Positions 42,687-52,278 of a DNA stretch of 64,000 bases are shown here, piece by piece (within the stretch, counting starts at the first letter, position 1; each line of letters starts with the position of its first letter). This DNA comes from Sporolactobacillus sp. Y61 (GTDB lineage: Bacteria > Bacillota > Bacilli > Bacillales > Sporolactobacillaceae). The DNA is taken from positions 2,480,001 to 2,544,000 of the forward strand of contig NZ_CP159510.1 of assembly GCF_040529185.1 (NCBI RefSeq), read 5' to 3'. The notes under the pieces were generated by a model that saw only the letters and a list, made by a program, of their open reading frames with translations, did not search any database and was not told where the DNA came from. Made by a program: the position numbers and the translations under genes.

Positions 42687-44792
42687 ATGTTGAAAACACT
42701 CATCCTGGCTGAAAAACCGAGTGTCGCGCGTGATATGGCCCGCGTGCTCAAATGTCAGCGTGTCAATAAGCATTTCATTGAAGGTGACCGTTACCTCGTG
42801 ACCTGGGCACTCGGCCACCTGATTGAGCTGAAAATGCCGGAGGAGTACGATATAAGATATAAAACATGGCGTCTGGAAGACCTGCCTGTTATACCGAAAA
42901 AAATGGAAACAAAGCCCATCAGGCAAACGAGTGCCCAGTTCCATGCTATAAAAAAGCTTTCAGGAAGAGCCGATCTGAAGGATCTGGTGATTGCGACCGA
43001 TGCAGGGCGTGAAGGCGAACTTGTTGCCCGATGGATCATTGAAAAAATCCACTGGCGTAAGCCTGTCAGACGACTGTGGATTTCGTCACAGACGGATAAA
43101 GCCATTCATGAAGGGTTTCGTAATCTGAAACCGGCAGAGGCATACAATAACCTTTATAAGTCGGCCGTTTGCCGTTCGGAAGCAGACTGGCTGATCGGAC
43201 TGAATATTTCTCGTGCTCTGACGACGAAATACAATGATTCACTGTCTGCCGGTCGGGTTCAGACTCCCACTCTTTCCATGATTATTCATCAGGAGAAGAA
43301 AATTAAAGCCTTCCATCCACAGCCCTTCTGGACCATCAGTGCAGCAGTCGGAAGCTTTACCGCGACATGGCAGAACGGCAGTCAGACGAGGATCCTGAAT
43401 CAGGATCGGGCAAATAAAATCATTCAGAAACTGAGCGGAAAGAAAGCCACTGTTCGGCATGTCATGACAAAGAAGAAAACAGAACGCCAGCCTCTTCTCT
43501 ACGATTTAACCGAATTACAGCGCGATGCAAACAGAAAATTTGGTTATTCGGCCCGAAAAACACTGAATATCCTTCAGGTTCTTTATGAACGATATAAAAT
43601 TGTGACCTATCCGCGGACAGATTCCCGTTATCTGACTAAAGACATTGAGCCTACAATGCGCGAGCGGCTAAAAGCTATTTTGTCTGCCTATAGTGGCGAA
43701 GTCAGACCGATTCTTCACAAAAAAAACACGCACGTTCGGGCTTCTTTTGTCTTTAATGATCGTAAAGTTGGCGATCACCATGCGCTGATTCCAACTGAAG
43801 AACCGGTTTTCATTCAGGATTTATCTGAAGATGAAGTGCATGTGTATGATCTGATCATCAGACGTTTTCTATCCATTTTTTATCCTGAACGGACATACAT
43901 GCAGATGCGGGCAGAACTCAGCTCTTGCGGAGAAACACTCGTCATCAATCAGACTCTGGAAACAGATCCTGGTTTTACCGTGCTTTCCCATAATCACAGA
44001 AATGAAGTCAATCAGCCTGCGGATACGTTAAAGCAGGGGGACGAACTGCCTGTCCTCGACCTCCTGATTCATCATAAAATGACCGAGCCACCGGCAAGGC
44101 TTTCAGAAGCAGACCTCCTGACAAAGATGGAAAAATTCGGGCTTGGGACGCCGGCAACACGTGCAGATATCATTGAAAAACTGATTCAGTCTGAATCGAT
44201 CAGAAGAGAGTCGGGTGGCCGTCTGGCTCCGACATCAAAAGGACAGCAACTGATCCAACTGGTAAACCCGGATCTTAAATCCCCGGATCTGACTGCCAGA
44301 TGGGAACGTGAACTGGAGAACATTGCCAGAGGCTCAGGAAATCCTGATCACTTCATGAAAGAGATCAGAAATCAGACAAAACAGCTCGTACAGGAAGTCC
44401 GAACGAGCGACAATACGTATAAAATACAGAATCTGACTAAAAAAAAATGTCCGCAATGCGGATCACCGATGAAAGAATCCCGAGCAAGGGACGGCGGCCG
44501 CATCCTGATCTGCATCAACAGGGCATGCCATTATCGAAAGAGAATGGATCCAAAGCTATCCAATCACCGTTGTCCACACTGCCACAAGAAGATGGAAATC
44601 CACAAAGGCAAAGCAGGTGCATACTTCCAGTGCCGGACATGCGGTATTGTAGAAAAAGCAGAAAACATCGGAAAAAAAATAAATAAACGTGAAACACGGC
44701 GACTGATGAATAAAATAAATAACAAAAATGGATCATTTAGTAACAGTCTGGAAGATGCATTAAAAGCCGCAATGAAAAAAGAGCAGGAATAG
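42687..44792 (+). CDS. topB: DNA topoisomerase III
   Basis: A type IA topoisomerase of 701 residues. It has the Toprim domain (LILAEKPSVARDMARVL; acidic DAGREGELVARWI), cap domain RVQTPTLSMI, the catalytic Tyr in VTYPRTDSRYL and the FGLGTPATRADIIEKLI motif. A C-terminal extension carries two zinc-finger-like Cys sets (CPQCGSPM...CINRAC and CPHCHKKM...CRTCG). AAAGGA lies 9 bases upstream of the ATG. It relaxes and decatenates DNA. Divergent from hsp20. Confidence 0.95.
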   Translation: MLKTLILAEKPSVARDMARVLKCQRVNKHFIEGDRYLVTWALGHLIELKMPEEYDIRYKTWRLEDLPVIPKKMETKPIRQTSAQFHAIKKLSGRADLKDLVIATDAGREGELVARWIIEKIHWRKPVRRLWISSQTDKAIHEGFRNLKPAEAYNNLYKSAVCRSEADWLIGLNISRALTTKYNDSLSAGRVQTPTLSMIIHQEKKIKAFHPQPFWTISAAVGSFTATWQNGSQTRILNQDRANKIIQKLSGKKATVRHVMTKKKTERQPLLYDLTELQRDANRKFGYSARKTLNILQVLYERYKIVTYPRTDSRYLTKDIEPTMRERLKAILSAYSGEVRPILHKKNTHVRASFVFNDRKVGDHHALIPTEEPVFIQDLSEDEVHVYDLIIRRFLSIFYPERTYMQMRAELSSCGETLVINQTLETDPGFTVLSHNHRNEVNQPADTLKQGDELPVLDLLIHHKMTEPPARLSEADLLTKMEKFGLGTPATRADIIEKLIQSESIRRESGGRLAPTSKGQQLIQLVNPDLKSPDLTARWERELENIARGSGNPDHFMKEIRNQTKQLVQEVRTSDNTYKIQNLTKKKCPQCGSPMKESRARDGGRILICINRACHYRKRMDPKLSNHRCPHCHKKMEIHKGKAGAYFQCRTCGIVEKAENIGKKINKRETRRLMNKINNKNGSFSNSLEDALKAAMKKEQE

Positions 44793-44840
44793 TTTTTCTG
44801 AGCCCTTTCCCTGTAAAAATTTTGTACTTTCTTATCGTAT

Positions 44841-44874
44841 AAAAAAAGAGAAGCCCACAGGCTTCTCTTTTTTT
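44841..44874. terminator. Bidirectional terminator between topB and SGNH gene
   Basis: Perfect 15-bp stem AAAAAAAGAGAAGCC with GGCTTCTCTTTTTTT, loop CACA. Confidence 0.93.
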
Positions 44875-44878
44875 ATGC

Positions 44879-45571
44879 TCATGCATGAACCTGCACCGCA
44901 CGTTTCAAATGTGGCATATTACTGAAAATAATCTCTGCAAGCGCATGATAACCTTTAGAGGTTGGATGCAGTCCATCCTCGTTTATCAGATCGGAAAAAT
45001 TTCCTTTTAATTTGAATGCTGAACGGATATCCACACAAGGAACATTGATCTTCTTTACCAGATCCTTAAGTGCACGGTTATACATGCCGTGCCAGTGTTC
45101 AATCCCTCCGCACCATCCAATCCAGTGACCGATGGCGTGACTGTAATGCTTCATCAGTGAGCGATAATAGCGTACCGGATCAAGTGGCAGCAGACTGAGG
45201 ATAACAGGAACTGCCCCTGCTGAGGCAATTCTTTCTACTATCACTCGGATATTCGATAAATAGTGATCAAGGGGTACGATGGGAATGTGCTCTTCATCAG
45301 GCAACTGAGCAACCTGATCCCATCTGAAGTTGCAGTCGTTTCCCCCAATATTAATCAGCACCAGATCCGGATGCAGCTGCAGGACATCTTTATCCAGTCT
45401 TTTCACCAGAAGATCGGAGTTATCATTAAACACACCTTTGTTGATCACTTCATCATCCTCACCGAGGAAACGCTGCAGCAGTGCCGGATAATTATCTTTG
45501 ATAATCCTGAATCTTCCGCGGGCACAGGTGATCCCACGCGTCACGCTATCACCAAAACAGACAATCCTCAA
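44879..45571 (-). CDS. SGNH/GDSL-family hydrolase
   Basis: An esterase/lipase-like hydrolase of about 230 residues. Block I is CFGDSVTRG (nucleophile Ser), the Gly block is near VINKGVFNDNS, the Asn block is INIGGNDCNF, and the C-terminal block is DGLHPTSKGYHAL (Asp/His). It has no signal peptide, so it is cytoplasmic. The ATG at 45601 has a poor ribosome site. A TTG at 45571, beginning RIVCFGDS, follows AGGAG and fits the family N-terminus better. The substrate is unknown. Confidence 0.82.
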   Translation of the reverse strand: MRIVCFGDSVTRGITCARGRFRIIKDNYPALLQRFLGEDDEVINKGVFNDNSDLLVKRLDKDVLQLHPDLVLINIGGNDCNFRWDQVAQLPDEEHIPIVPLDHYLSNIRVIVERIASAGAVPVILSLLPLDPVRYYRSLMKHYSHAIGHWIGWCGGIEHWHGMYNRALKDLVKKINVPCVDIRSAFKLKGNFSDLINEDGLHPTSKGYHALAEIIFSNMPHLKRAVQVHA

Positions 45572-45691
45572 TATATATTCATCTCCTGGACCTCTACGCA
45601 TTCCTTAAGTAACCGGGCAAGCGATAAAGGAACTATTTATTATATAGTAACAAAACAGCAACCCTTTTTACAGAAATTACGGGATTTGGTT

Positions 45692-46180
45692 CTATTTTCT
45701 TACAGTCATACTTCTGTCTGACCTGGCTTGGACTTTTCGATAGTTCCTTTTGAAAATCTGATAGACCACCTCGGCAAAGATCAGGCCCATAGCAATAGCT
45801 CCTGACAGGATCAATGCTTTCCCGGCGAGATGAAGCGCAAGATTATACTGATCCCCGACCGCCTGCTTCATCACTGTATAAGTCAGCCCTCCGGGAACGA
45901 GAGGAATGATTCCTGAAACACTGTAGACGATGACAGGATTTTTAAACAGCCGTGCAAATACCTGACTGAGTAAGGCAATAACAAAGGAAGCAGCAAAGGT
46001 TGCAGCAAAGTCATTGCCATTCCACTGATACCCAAAAAAATAAATGAGCCAGGCAATCATACCGATCAATCCACCGTGAATCAAGGGTTTCCGGGGAATA
46101 TTATAAATGATCCCAAAACCGCACGTTGCAAGAAAACTGGTTACCGACTGAACGACAAATGTCACGGTTGCAGACATCAT
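45692..46180 (-). CDS. Threonine/serine exporter, YjjB-like C-terminal half
   Basis: A 162-residue protein with about five membrane helices and the motif GIIPLVPGGLTYTVMKQAV of the ThrE_2 (DUF3815) family. Together with the larger upstream protein it makes up a split ThrE exporter (YjjP plus YjjB). Its ATG overlaps the upstream stop by 4 bases. Confidence 0.85.
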   Translation of the reverse strand: MMSATVTFVVQSVTSFLATCGFGIIYNIPRKPLIHGGLIGMIAWLIYFFGYQWNGNDFAATFAASFVIALLSQVFARLFKNPVIVYSVSGIIPLVPGGLTYTVMKQAVGDQYNLALHLAGKALILSGAIAMGLIFAEVVYQIFKRNYRKVQARSDRSMTVRK

Positions 46181-46977
46181 AGTGAAGCGCCCCCGTTCAG
46201 GGCCAGACAGAAAGCAACACCAATGCCTATGGCAAAGGCAGTGAGGCCGGCCTCTGCCGTCTTTGACATTCCGGACATCAGATCTCCTGCCATGATATCC
46301 CGAACCGCATTTGTAATGGGAACGCCCGGTACCAGGGGCATGACTGCTCCAATAATGATCTTGTTCAGTTCCACGCCTATCCCCAGTCTGATACTGAGCA
46401 CCGCAATCAAACCCACAATAATTGAAGACATAAATTCAGAGAAAAATTTAATTCTTGTCAGACTGTGAAAATAGATCATACCTGCCTGACCTGCGCCACC
46501 GGCAATGAATGCAGGAATGACATCTTCCCACCTGCCAAGAAACATCAGGAGAAAGCTGCTGCTGGCCACTGCTGCTGCCAGTATCTGCATCCAGATCGGA
46601 TAAGCTCGATCAGAATGGTCAATTTTCCTGAGCCGGCTATGTAGTTCAGATAAACCAAGATATCCTTTATCAACTTCCCGCGACAGGCTGTTCACCCGTG
46701 TCACCTTTCGAAGATTTGTTCCCCGGTGTCTGATCCGAATCATTTTCGTGACATCCTGAGCTTCAATAGAAAAAATGATCCCGGTTGGTGTGACAAAGCT
46801 CTGTGCTTCTTTTTCCAGAAAATTTCCTGCTATTCTGTTCATTGTATCTTCAACCCGGTATGTCTCCGCCCCGCTCTGAAGCAATATCTTTCCCGCCAGG
46901 ATACAAACAGAAGCTACTTCATGAATCATGCCGCTGTTTTCCCCTTCGACCCTTTTGGATTTCAGGAAACCATTCAT
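46177..46977 (-). CDS. Threonine/serine exporter, YjjP-like N-terminal half
   Basis: A 266-residue ThrE (DUF1212) protein. A cytosolic N-terminal domain with ILLQSGAETYRVEDTMNRIA and FVTPTGIIFSI is followed by five membrane helices containing GAVMPLVPGVPITNAVRDIMAGDL. The start is uncertain: ATG 46977 (MNGFLKSK) or ATG 46929 (MIHEVASV), which lies closer to the family start; the frame extends to 47067. Coupled to the YjjB-like gene. Confidence 0.85.
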   Translation of the reverse strand: MNGFLKSKRVEGENSGMIHEVASVCILAGKILLQSGAETYRVEDTMNRIAGNFLEKEAQSFVTPTGIIFSIEAQDVTKMIRIRHRGTNLRKVTRVNSLSREVDKGYLGLSELHSRLRKIDHSDRAYPIWMQILAAAVASSSFLLMFLGRWEDVIPAFIAGGAGQAGMIYFHSLTRIKFFSEFMSSIIVGLIAVLSIRLGIGVELNKIIIGAVMPLVPGVPITNAVRDIMAGDLMSGMSKTAEAGLTAFAIGIGVAFCLALNGGASL

Positions 46978-47212
46978 TCTCTCGATCTTCTTTCTCTGTA
47001 ATAATGACGCAACAACATGCCTGTAAAAAGAGATAATTGCCAAATTTTGCGACAGCCGGCAATTCATAGCATTCTAATAAGTAAAATCATTATAATATGG
47101 TTCGCAGAAGGATAACAAGACCTTCACAGAGTTTTTACAGATGAAAATGTGAAACAGAAAAAAAAGCATGATATAATGAACGGGTGTAGAGATTCATCGG
47201 GTCTGTCATACC

Positions 47213-47374
47213 ATGCCGCTTGACGTCGATGAACGTGTAAAACAAAAGAATATCGCCAATACTTTGAATGAATGTCTGGTAAAACAGGAAGGCGAAGATA
47301 TCGTCGAAATACACCGTAACTTTCCGGCGATCCTTTTTGAAAAAATGAGAGGAGTGATTTTACCTGATGGTTAA
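47213..47374 (+). CDS. Possible 53-residue ORF overlapping the gpmA start
   Basis: An ORF beginning [17 protein letters not shown] and ending MRGVILPDG, whose stop TAA lies just inside gpmA. Charged, evenly mixed codon use looks protein-like, but there is no ribosome site at the ATG and no family is recognised. A TATAAT lies about 40 bp upstream. It may be a leader ORF, a gene remnant or chance. The rest of the 300-bp gap upstream of gpmA shows nothing else. Confidence 0.3.
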   Translation: MPLDVDERVKQKNIANTLNECLVKQEGEDIVEIHRNFPAILFEKMRGVILPDG

Positions 47375-48110
47375 ACTTGTATTAATCCGTCATGGACAAA
47401 GTGAATGGAACCTGGAAAACAGGTTCACCGGATGGACTGATGTTGACTTAACGGAAAAAGGTGAACAGGAAGCGACAGAAGCCGGTGAAATTCTGAAAAA
47501 AAACGGTTATACCTTTGACTTTGCCTTTACATCAGTACTCACAAGAGCTAATCACACGCTCTGGAATGTGCTTCATGCATTGGACCTCACCTGGATTCCT
47601 GTAAAACATACCTGGCGTCTGAATGAACGCCATTACGGTGCTTTACAGGGCCTGAACAAAGCAAAAACAGCAGAAAAGTACGGTAAGGAACAGGTACATA
47701 TCTGGAGGCGTTCTGCTGATGTACGGCCACCTGCTCTTGAAAAAACAGACGAGCGCTATCAGGCACAGCTTCACGATCCAAGATATGCTGAACTGTCTGA
47801 AGCTGAACAGCCACTCACCGAAGACCTTCTGGATACGGTTGACCGCGTTCTGGTTTACTGGAATAAAGAAATCGCTCCAAGAATTAAAGAAGGTAAGAAA
47901 GTGGTTATTGCAGCACACGGTAACTCGCTGCGCGCACTGGTTAAACATCTTGATCAGGTTCCAGCCGATCGTATTATCGGACTGAATATTCCTACCGGCA
48001 CACCGCTCGTTTATGAGCTGGATGAGAATCTACAGCCGCTTAACAGATATTATCTTGGTGCAGACGGACCACTTGATAAAGAAGTACTTCCATCTGCCGA
48101 AACAAAATAA
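47367..48110 (+). CDS. gpmA: 2,3-bisphosphoglycerate-dependent phosphoglycerate mutase
   Basis: The glycolytic enzyme interconverting 3- and 2-phosphoglycerate, 247 residues. [27 protein letters not shown] carries the catalytic His; [23 protein letters not shown] and [15 protein letters not shown] are diagnostic. AGGAG precedes the ATG by 12 bases. It is monocistronic, ending in a strong terminator. Confidence 0.95.
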   Translation: MVKLVLIRHGQSEWNLENRFTGWTDVDLTEKGEQEATEAGEILKKNGYTFDFAFTSVLTRANHTLWNVLHALDLTWIPVKHTWRLNERHYGALQGLNKAKTAEKYGKEQVHIWRRSADVRPPALEKTDERYQAQLHDPRYAELSEAEQPLTEDLLDTVDRVLVYWNKEIAPRIKEGKKVVIAAHGNSLRALVKHLDQVPADRIIGLNIPTGTPLVYELDENLQPLNRYYLGADGPLDKEVLPSAETK

Positions 48111-48123
48111 TATCATCTTCTCA

Positions 48124-48158
48124 GGCACTTCCGTGTTAATGGAAGTGCCCTTTTCTTT
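48124..48158 (+). terminator. Terminator of gpmA
   Basis: Perfect stem GGCACTTCC with GGAAGTGCC and an 8-base loop, followed by CTTTTCTTT. Confidence 0.9.
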
Positions 48159-48205
48159 ATATAGTCAAAAATTCTATGGATGATCGTGCAGAGAAAACGC
48201 TGGCT

Positions 48206-48227
48206 CAACCGGCAAGTTTTTCTTCAT
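48206..48227 (+). repeat. Dispersed GGCARGTTTTWCTTC-type motif, copy 4
   Basis: CAACCGGCAAGTTTTTCTTCAT in the gap between gpmA and the amidase gene. It is one of the two best-matching copies, sharing GGCAAGTTTTTCTTCAT with the copy at 63.4 kb. Confidence 0.4.
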
Positions 48228-48293
48228 AAAGACATCTGGAAAACCTGCTGATCGATAACCAGATTCCTGTTTTCGGAGAATTAAAACGCTATG

Positions 48294-48424
48294 AAAAAAA
48301 AGAAACAGTCTCCAAATAAAATGGAGACTGACACGTTCGCCATACCCGTCCGGCCATCATCCCCGGTACGGATGCTACATTCATTTCCGGTAAGGGCAGA
48401 CCGGAAATATTGTAGTCGGAACGC
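48294..48424 (-). ncRNA. Candidate free-standing structured small RNA
   Basis: A predicted transcript of about 130 nt. Closing stem CGTTC/GAACG (48423-48419 with 48338-48334) encloses a hairpin closed by CTACA/TGTAG with inner stem ATTTCCGGT/ACCGGAAAT and loop CTGCCCTT (48383-48408). It also encloses a second hairpin CATCC/GGATG (48374-48358) and a weak GCC/GGC third. It ends in a perfect terminator, CAGTCTCCA and TGGAGACTG (48330-48306) with a T run. A TATAAT lies 7 bp before the inferred start. There is no protein-coding ORF. It matches no RNA family that I recognise. Confidence 0.6.
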
Positions 48425-48428
48425 TCTG

Positions 48429-48459
48429 ATTATAGCTGGGTAAAAAATCCTGAGTGCAA
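48429..48459 (-). promoter_or_regulatory. Promoter of the candidate small RNA
   Basis: Perfect TATAAT on the minus strand at 48434-48429. A possible -35, TTGCAC (48459-48454), lies 19 bp upstream, which is longer than ideal. The amidase stop is about 80 bp further upstream, so read-through is an alternative. Confidence 0.5.
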
Positions 48460-48537
48460 ATTGATGGGCAAATCAAAATCATCTACAATCAAAATTGTAA
48501 CCCTTTTCAGTACATATGTAAAGGCTCTCATATTGAT

Positions 48538-49962
48538 TTATTTATCTTTTCCTGCAAGAGTCGTCATATTGACCATGGATTCAGCCCATTTTGCAAACTG
48601 GAAAAGACATCTGTCCTGAAGATGGCCGGCGATACATTGCATGCCGACCGGCAGACCTGCTCTTGTCCGGCCTATTGGCAAAGAACAGGCAGGTTCTCCA
48701 GTAAGGTTGACAGGACTTGTCATCATCCAGTCGGATTCGGGATTAATCGGTTGCCCATTAACCGAGGACGGCCCTTCCTCATTATAGGGGTAAGCCACAG
48801 CAGCAAGTGTCGGAGAAATGAGCACGTCGAAGGATTGAAACTGTTTCTGAAACATACGCCACAGATAAGTCCTGTACGCGTTCATTCCCAGATATTCTTC
48901 AACCGTGGCATCCTCTCCTCTGTGAATCATTGAAATCAGGGATGCCGATAATTGGTCTTTGCAGTCACGCATCATTTTTTTTGATTGAACGGCCAGTCCA
49001 ATCATCCAGAGGCGATTGAAATACCGGACGTAATCGCTCAGATTCTTTTTCATTTGAATATCGGCGGGCTCGACAATTGCCCCTTCTTTTTCCAGTTTAT
49101 TCAATGTCGTGTGAAAAATCTGTCGTATCTCTTCATCAACAGAATACATGCCAAAATCCAGGGTATAACCGACACGAAACGGCCGTTTTCTTTCAGTCAG
49201 CGTACTCGTGACAGAAGGCGTCAGCGGGTCCAGTGAAAAGGGATCCCATATTGACGGTCCCTGTATCACATCAAACATTAACGATGCGTCGTACACTGAA
49301 CGGGCTATCGGTCCATAGCTGATAAACGGAACTGTGTTGGAAAAAACACTTTCCGGATGATTATCACAGGGAACTCGCCCAAAACTCGGTTTAAAGCCGA
49401 ACACGCCACATAAGCTGGATGGAATCCGAATTGATCCTCCTCCATCACTGCCTTCAGCTATGGGGCAGAATCCGGCAGCAACTGCCGCCGCAGAGCCCCC
49501 ACTGGAGCCGCCCGTACCGTTTTCTAAATTCCATGGATTTCTTGCGGGCGGGAAAATACGACTGTTTGTCGTTCCTTTATGCCCAAATTCAGGTGTGTTC
49601 GATTTCCCCAGAATGATTGCCCCGGCTTGCCGTAATCGGGAAACAATCGTCGCATCTCTCTCAGGTACATGATTCTTATAAACCAGACTGCCATATGTCG
49701 TTCGAATCCCCCGTGTATTCGTCAGGTCTTTAATGACTACAGGCAGGCCTTCAAGCGCACGCGCTGACCCGGAAGCATAGAGTCGTTCGGAAACAGCAGC
49801 GGCCTTCAGGGCCTGTTCTTTATTCAGTGTCACTAAAGCATTTAATTGCGGATTCAGCCGATCCACTCGTTTAAACGCACTTTCTATCGTCTCAACCGGA
49901 GACAGTTCGTTCTTTCGATAAAGTTCCAGCATGTCCGACGCCTTCAGACAACATATTTCCAC
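48538..49962 (-). CDS. Amidase signature family enzyme
   Basis: An amidohydrolase of 474 residues with the Ser-cisSer-Lys triad: Lys in VVIKDLTNT, cis-Ser region GTGGSSGGSAAAVAAG and nucleophile loop GSDGGGSIRIPSS. It lacks GatB-type neighbours and is probably a stand-alone amidase, similar to 6-aminohexanoate-cyclic-dimer-hydrolase-like proteins, rather than GatA. A GTG start at 49962 has GAGGGTGG 4-5 bases upstream. The natural substrate is unknown. Confidence 0.88.
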   Translation of the reverse strand: MEICCLKASDMLELYRKNELSPVETIESAFKRVDRLNPQLNALVTLNKEQALKAAAVSERLYASGSARALEGLPVVIKDLTNTRGIRTTYGSLVYKNHVPERDATIVSRLRQAGAIILGKSNTPEFGHKGTTNSRIFPPARNPWNLENGTGGSSGGSAAAVAAGFCPIAEGSDGGGSIRIPSSLCGVFGFKPSFGRVPCDNHPESVFSNTVPFISYGPIARSVYDASLMFDVIQGPSIWDPFSLDPLTPSVTSTLTERKRPFRVGYTLDFGMYSVDEEIRQIFHTTLNKLEKEGAIVEPADIQMKKNLSDYVRYFNRLWMIGLAVQSKKMMRDCKDQLSASLISMIHRGEDATVEEYLGMNAYRTYLWRMFQKQFQSFDVLISPTLAAVAYPYNEEGPSSVNGQPINPESDWMMTSPVNLTGEPACSLPIGRTRAGLPVGMQCIAGHLQDRCLFQFAKWAESMVNMTTLAGKDK

Positions 49963-50068
49963 CTGACCACCCTCTCTTCTATTTTTGTTAACTTAATTAT
50001 TGCATAAGTTTACAATTAACAGTATAGAATAAACCGGCCAGCTGGAACAAGCCTGACCGGGCGATGAA

Positions 50069-50266
50069 TTATCGGTTTGAAAGATCTTTTTCCCGAACAG
50101 GGACGGCAGTCTGACTCATGCATTGGCAATGCGCCTGTTCACAGGATTTTTTTAATGCACACGCTGCGCATTTCCCCTTCCGGCTCGTCTGTACAAATCT
50201 GACGAGCATCCATCCTGCATAGCCGAAAATCAACATACCGAGAATGATGCTTAATGCCATGCCCAT
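50069..50266 (-). CDS. FeoB-associated Cys-rich membrane protein
   Basis: A 65-residue protein with one N-terminal membrane helix (ALSIILGMLIFGYAGWMLVRFV) and a Cys cluster CAACALKKSCEQAHCQC. This arrangement is typical of the small FeoB-associated proteins found at the end of feo operons. It follows feoB by 14 bp. Confidence 0.88.
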   Translation of the reverse strand: MGMALSIILGMLIFGYAGWMLVRFVQTSRKGKCAACALKKSCEQAHCQCMSQTAVPVREKDLSNR

Positions 50267-50280
50267 GGTAAATCGCCTCC

Positions 50281-52278
50281 TTAATCAAATCCCAGTAATA
50301 AGCCCGTTCGATAAACGATAAATGTAACGAGGTAGGCCAAGACAATACAATACCCGACCGCAAACCATGTCATTCTGCCGGTTCCGGTTTCCTGTCTGAT
50401 TGCCGGAACTGTCGACAGGCAGGGCACATACAGCAGAGTGAAAACCATGAAACTATAGGCCTCCAGGGGTGTAAAAGCCTGTTTTATTGACTCTGAAAGG
50501 GATATACCTCCTGCCGTATGATAAACAATACCAAGAGTTGAAACGACCGATTCTTTCGCAAGAAATCCGGTTATCAGTGCAGAAGCAGCTTGCCAGCTTC
50601 CAAAACCGAGCGGGGCAACGATTGGTGCAATCGCCGTACAAATGATGGCCAGGAAACTCTGCTCAATCGGCACGTGCATTCCGTCAGGTCCCAGATAGGA
50701 TAGCAGCCATACAAGGACCGTCCCGCCAAGAATAAACGTCGTCGCCTTTTTAATGAATCCCTTAGCCTTATCCCACGTGCTTCTTACAAGCGTTCTCAGA
50801 TTAGGCACTCTGTATGGAGGCAGATCGACGACAAATACCGATTGAGACGTTTTCATAAATAATGAAAAGAGCTTTGCCATGAGCAATGCGATAACGATGC
50901 TCATAGCGTAAAGTGAGAGAACAACCAGTGCCTGATAACGGGCAAAAAACACCCCTGCGAACAGACTATAGACGGTCAGCCTTGCCGAGCACGACATAAG
51001 CGGTGTGATCAGAACAGTGAGCAATCGCTCTTTAGGCTGTTCAATCGTTCGGGCAGCCATAATCCCCGGAATATTACATCCGAATCCAATCACAAGTGGA
51101 ATAAAAGCTTTTCCGTTTAACCCAACCATTTGCATCACCCGATCCATAACGAGTGCAACTCTGGCCATATATCCGGAATCCTCTATCCAGGAGATAAAAA
51201 AGAAAAGGACGATGATCTGTGGAACAAAGACAAGAACACCACCTATCCCGGAAATAATCCCGTTCAGGATAACATCTCTTATCAGAGGAACAACACCCAG
51301 ATTTAGAAGTAAATCGTGAGTCCATTGAGTAAGCGGACCGGCAAAAAAGCCATCAAGTATATCTGATACAGGATTACCAATCCAGTTAAACGTGGCATGA
51401 AAAATAAAATACATGATTCCGAGAAATATTGGAATTCCGAGAAATTTATTGGTGACAACCGCGTCAATTCGGTCAGTAGCAGTGTGTGACCTGGTTTCCT
51501 GCTTTTGCACAACCTCGGGCAGAATCGTTTTAATAAACTTATTTCTCTGACTGCGCATCCAGCCGGAAACCGTTGTCCCGTGTTCGGTCTGAACAGTTGT
51601 CTGAAGTTTCTCCCTGATCGATCGTATCTTCTCATACTGAGGAAAACGTCTTGCATAGGCTTCAACCGCCTGATTACCGTCAAGGAACTGAACAGCAAAC
51701 CAGCGTCTGCTGTCAGCCGGCAGATCAATTGCAGACGATATATCTGAAATAGCTTCTTCTGTATTTAAACCGTAATCAATCCGAAATCCGTTGTGGTGAT
51801 TTTTCACGCCTCCGGTCAGCATGTCCTGAATGACATGGCAGCCTCTTCCCGTGCGAGCAACAATCGGAACAACCGGAACGGACAGCTTTTCAGCCAGTCG
51901 CTGCGGATCGACATGGATTCCCCGATGCCTGGCAACATCCATCATATTCAATGCAATGATCACCGGATGTCCAAATTCAAGCAGGTCAATCGTCAGATTG
52001 AGATTTCTCATCAGTTGTGAGGCATCGATAATGTTTAAAGCTACTGTAAACGATTCATCCAGCAGAAAAGAAGCAACAACAGATTCGTCTTTTGATACAG
52101 GTGACATGGAGTAAATGCCGGGTAAATCAATAAGCGAACCTGCGTGGTCTTTCAATCGACCTACTTTTTTTTCAACCGTTACGCCACTCCAGTTTCCGAC
52201 AAATTCATAAGATCCGCAGAGAACATTGAATAAAGAGGTTTTCCCTGTATTCGGGTTTCCAAAAAGTGCAGCCCTCAA
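50281..52278 (-). CDS. feoB: Ferrous iron transporter B
   Basis: A 665-residue Fe(II) permease. The N-terminal G-protein domain has GNPNTGKTSLFN (G1), LIDLPGIYSM (G3) and NMMD (G4). The membrane domain has the Gate motifs with CNIPGIMAARTI and MSCSARLTVYS. The start is a TTG overlapping the feoA stop (TTGA), implying coupling. It is the centre of a Fur-controlled feoA-feoB-Cys-rich operon for iron uptake under low oxygen. Confidence 0.95.
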   Translation of the reverse strand: MRAALFGNPNTGKTSLFNVLCGSYEFVGNWSGVTVEKKVGRLKDHAGSLIDLPGIYSMSPVSKDESVVASFLLDESFTVALNIIDASQLMRNLNLTIDLLEFGHPVIIALNMMDVARHRGIHVDPQRLAEKLSVPVVPIVARTGRGCHVIQDMLTGGVKNHHNGFRIDYGLNTEEAISDISSAIDLPADSRRWFAVQFLDGNQAVEAYARRFPQYEKIRSIREKLQTTVQTEHGTTVSGWMRSQRNKFIKTILPEVVQKQETRSHTATDRIDAVVTNKFLGIPIFLGIMYFIFHATFNWIGNPVSDILDGFFAGPLTQWTHDLLLNLGVVPLIRDVILNGIISGIGGVLVFVPQIIVLFFFISWIEDSGYMARVALVMDRVMQMVGLNGKAFIPLVIGFGCNIPGIMAARTIEQPKERLLTVLITPLMSCSARLTVYSLFAGVFFARYQALVVLSLYAMSIVIALLMAKLFSLFMKTSQSVFVVDLPPYRVPNLRTLVRSTWDKAKGFIKKATTFILGGTVLVWLLSYLGPDGMHVPIEQSFLAIICTAIAPIVAPLGFGSWQAASALITGFLAKESVVSTLGIVYHTAGGISLSESIKQAFTPLEAYSFMVFTLLYVPCLSTVPAIRQETGTGRMTWFAVGYCIVLAYLVTFIVYRTGLLLGFD

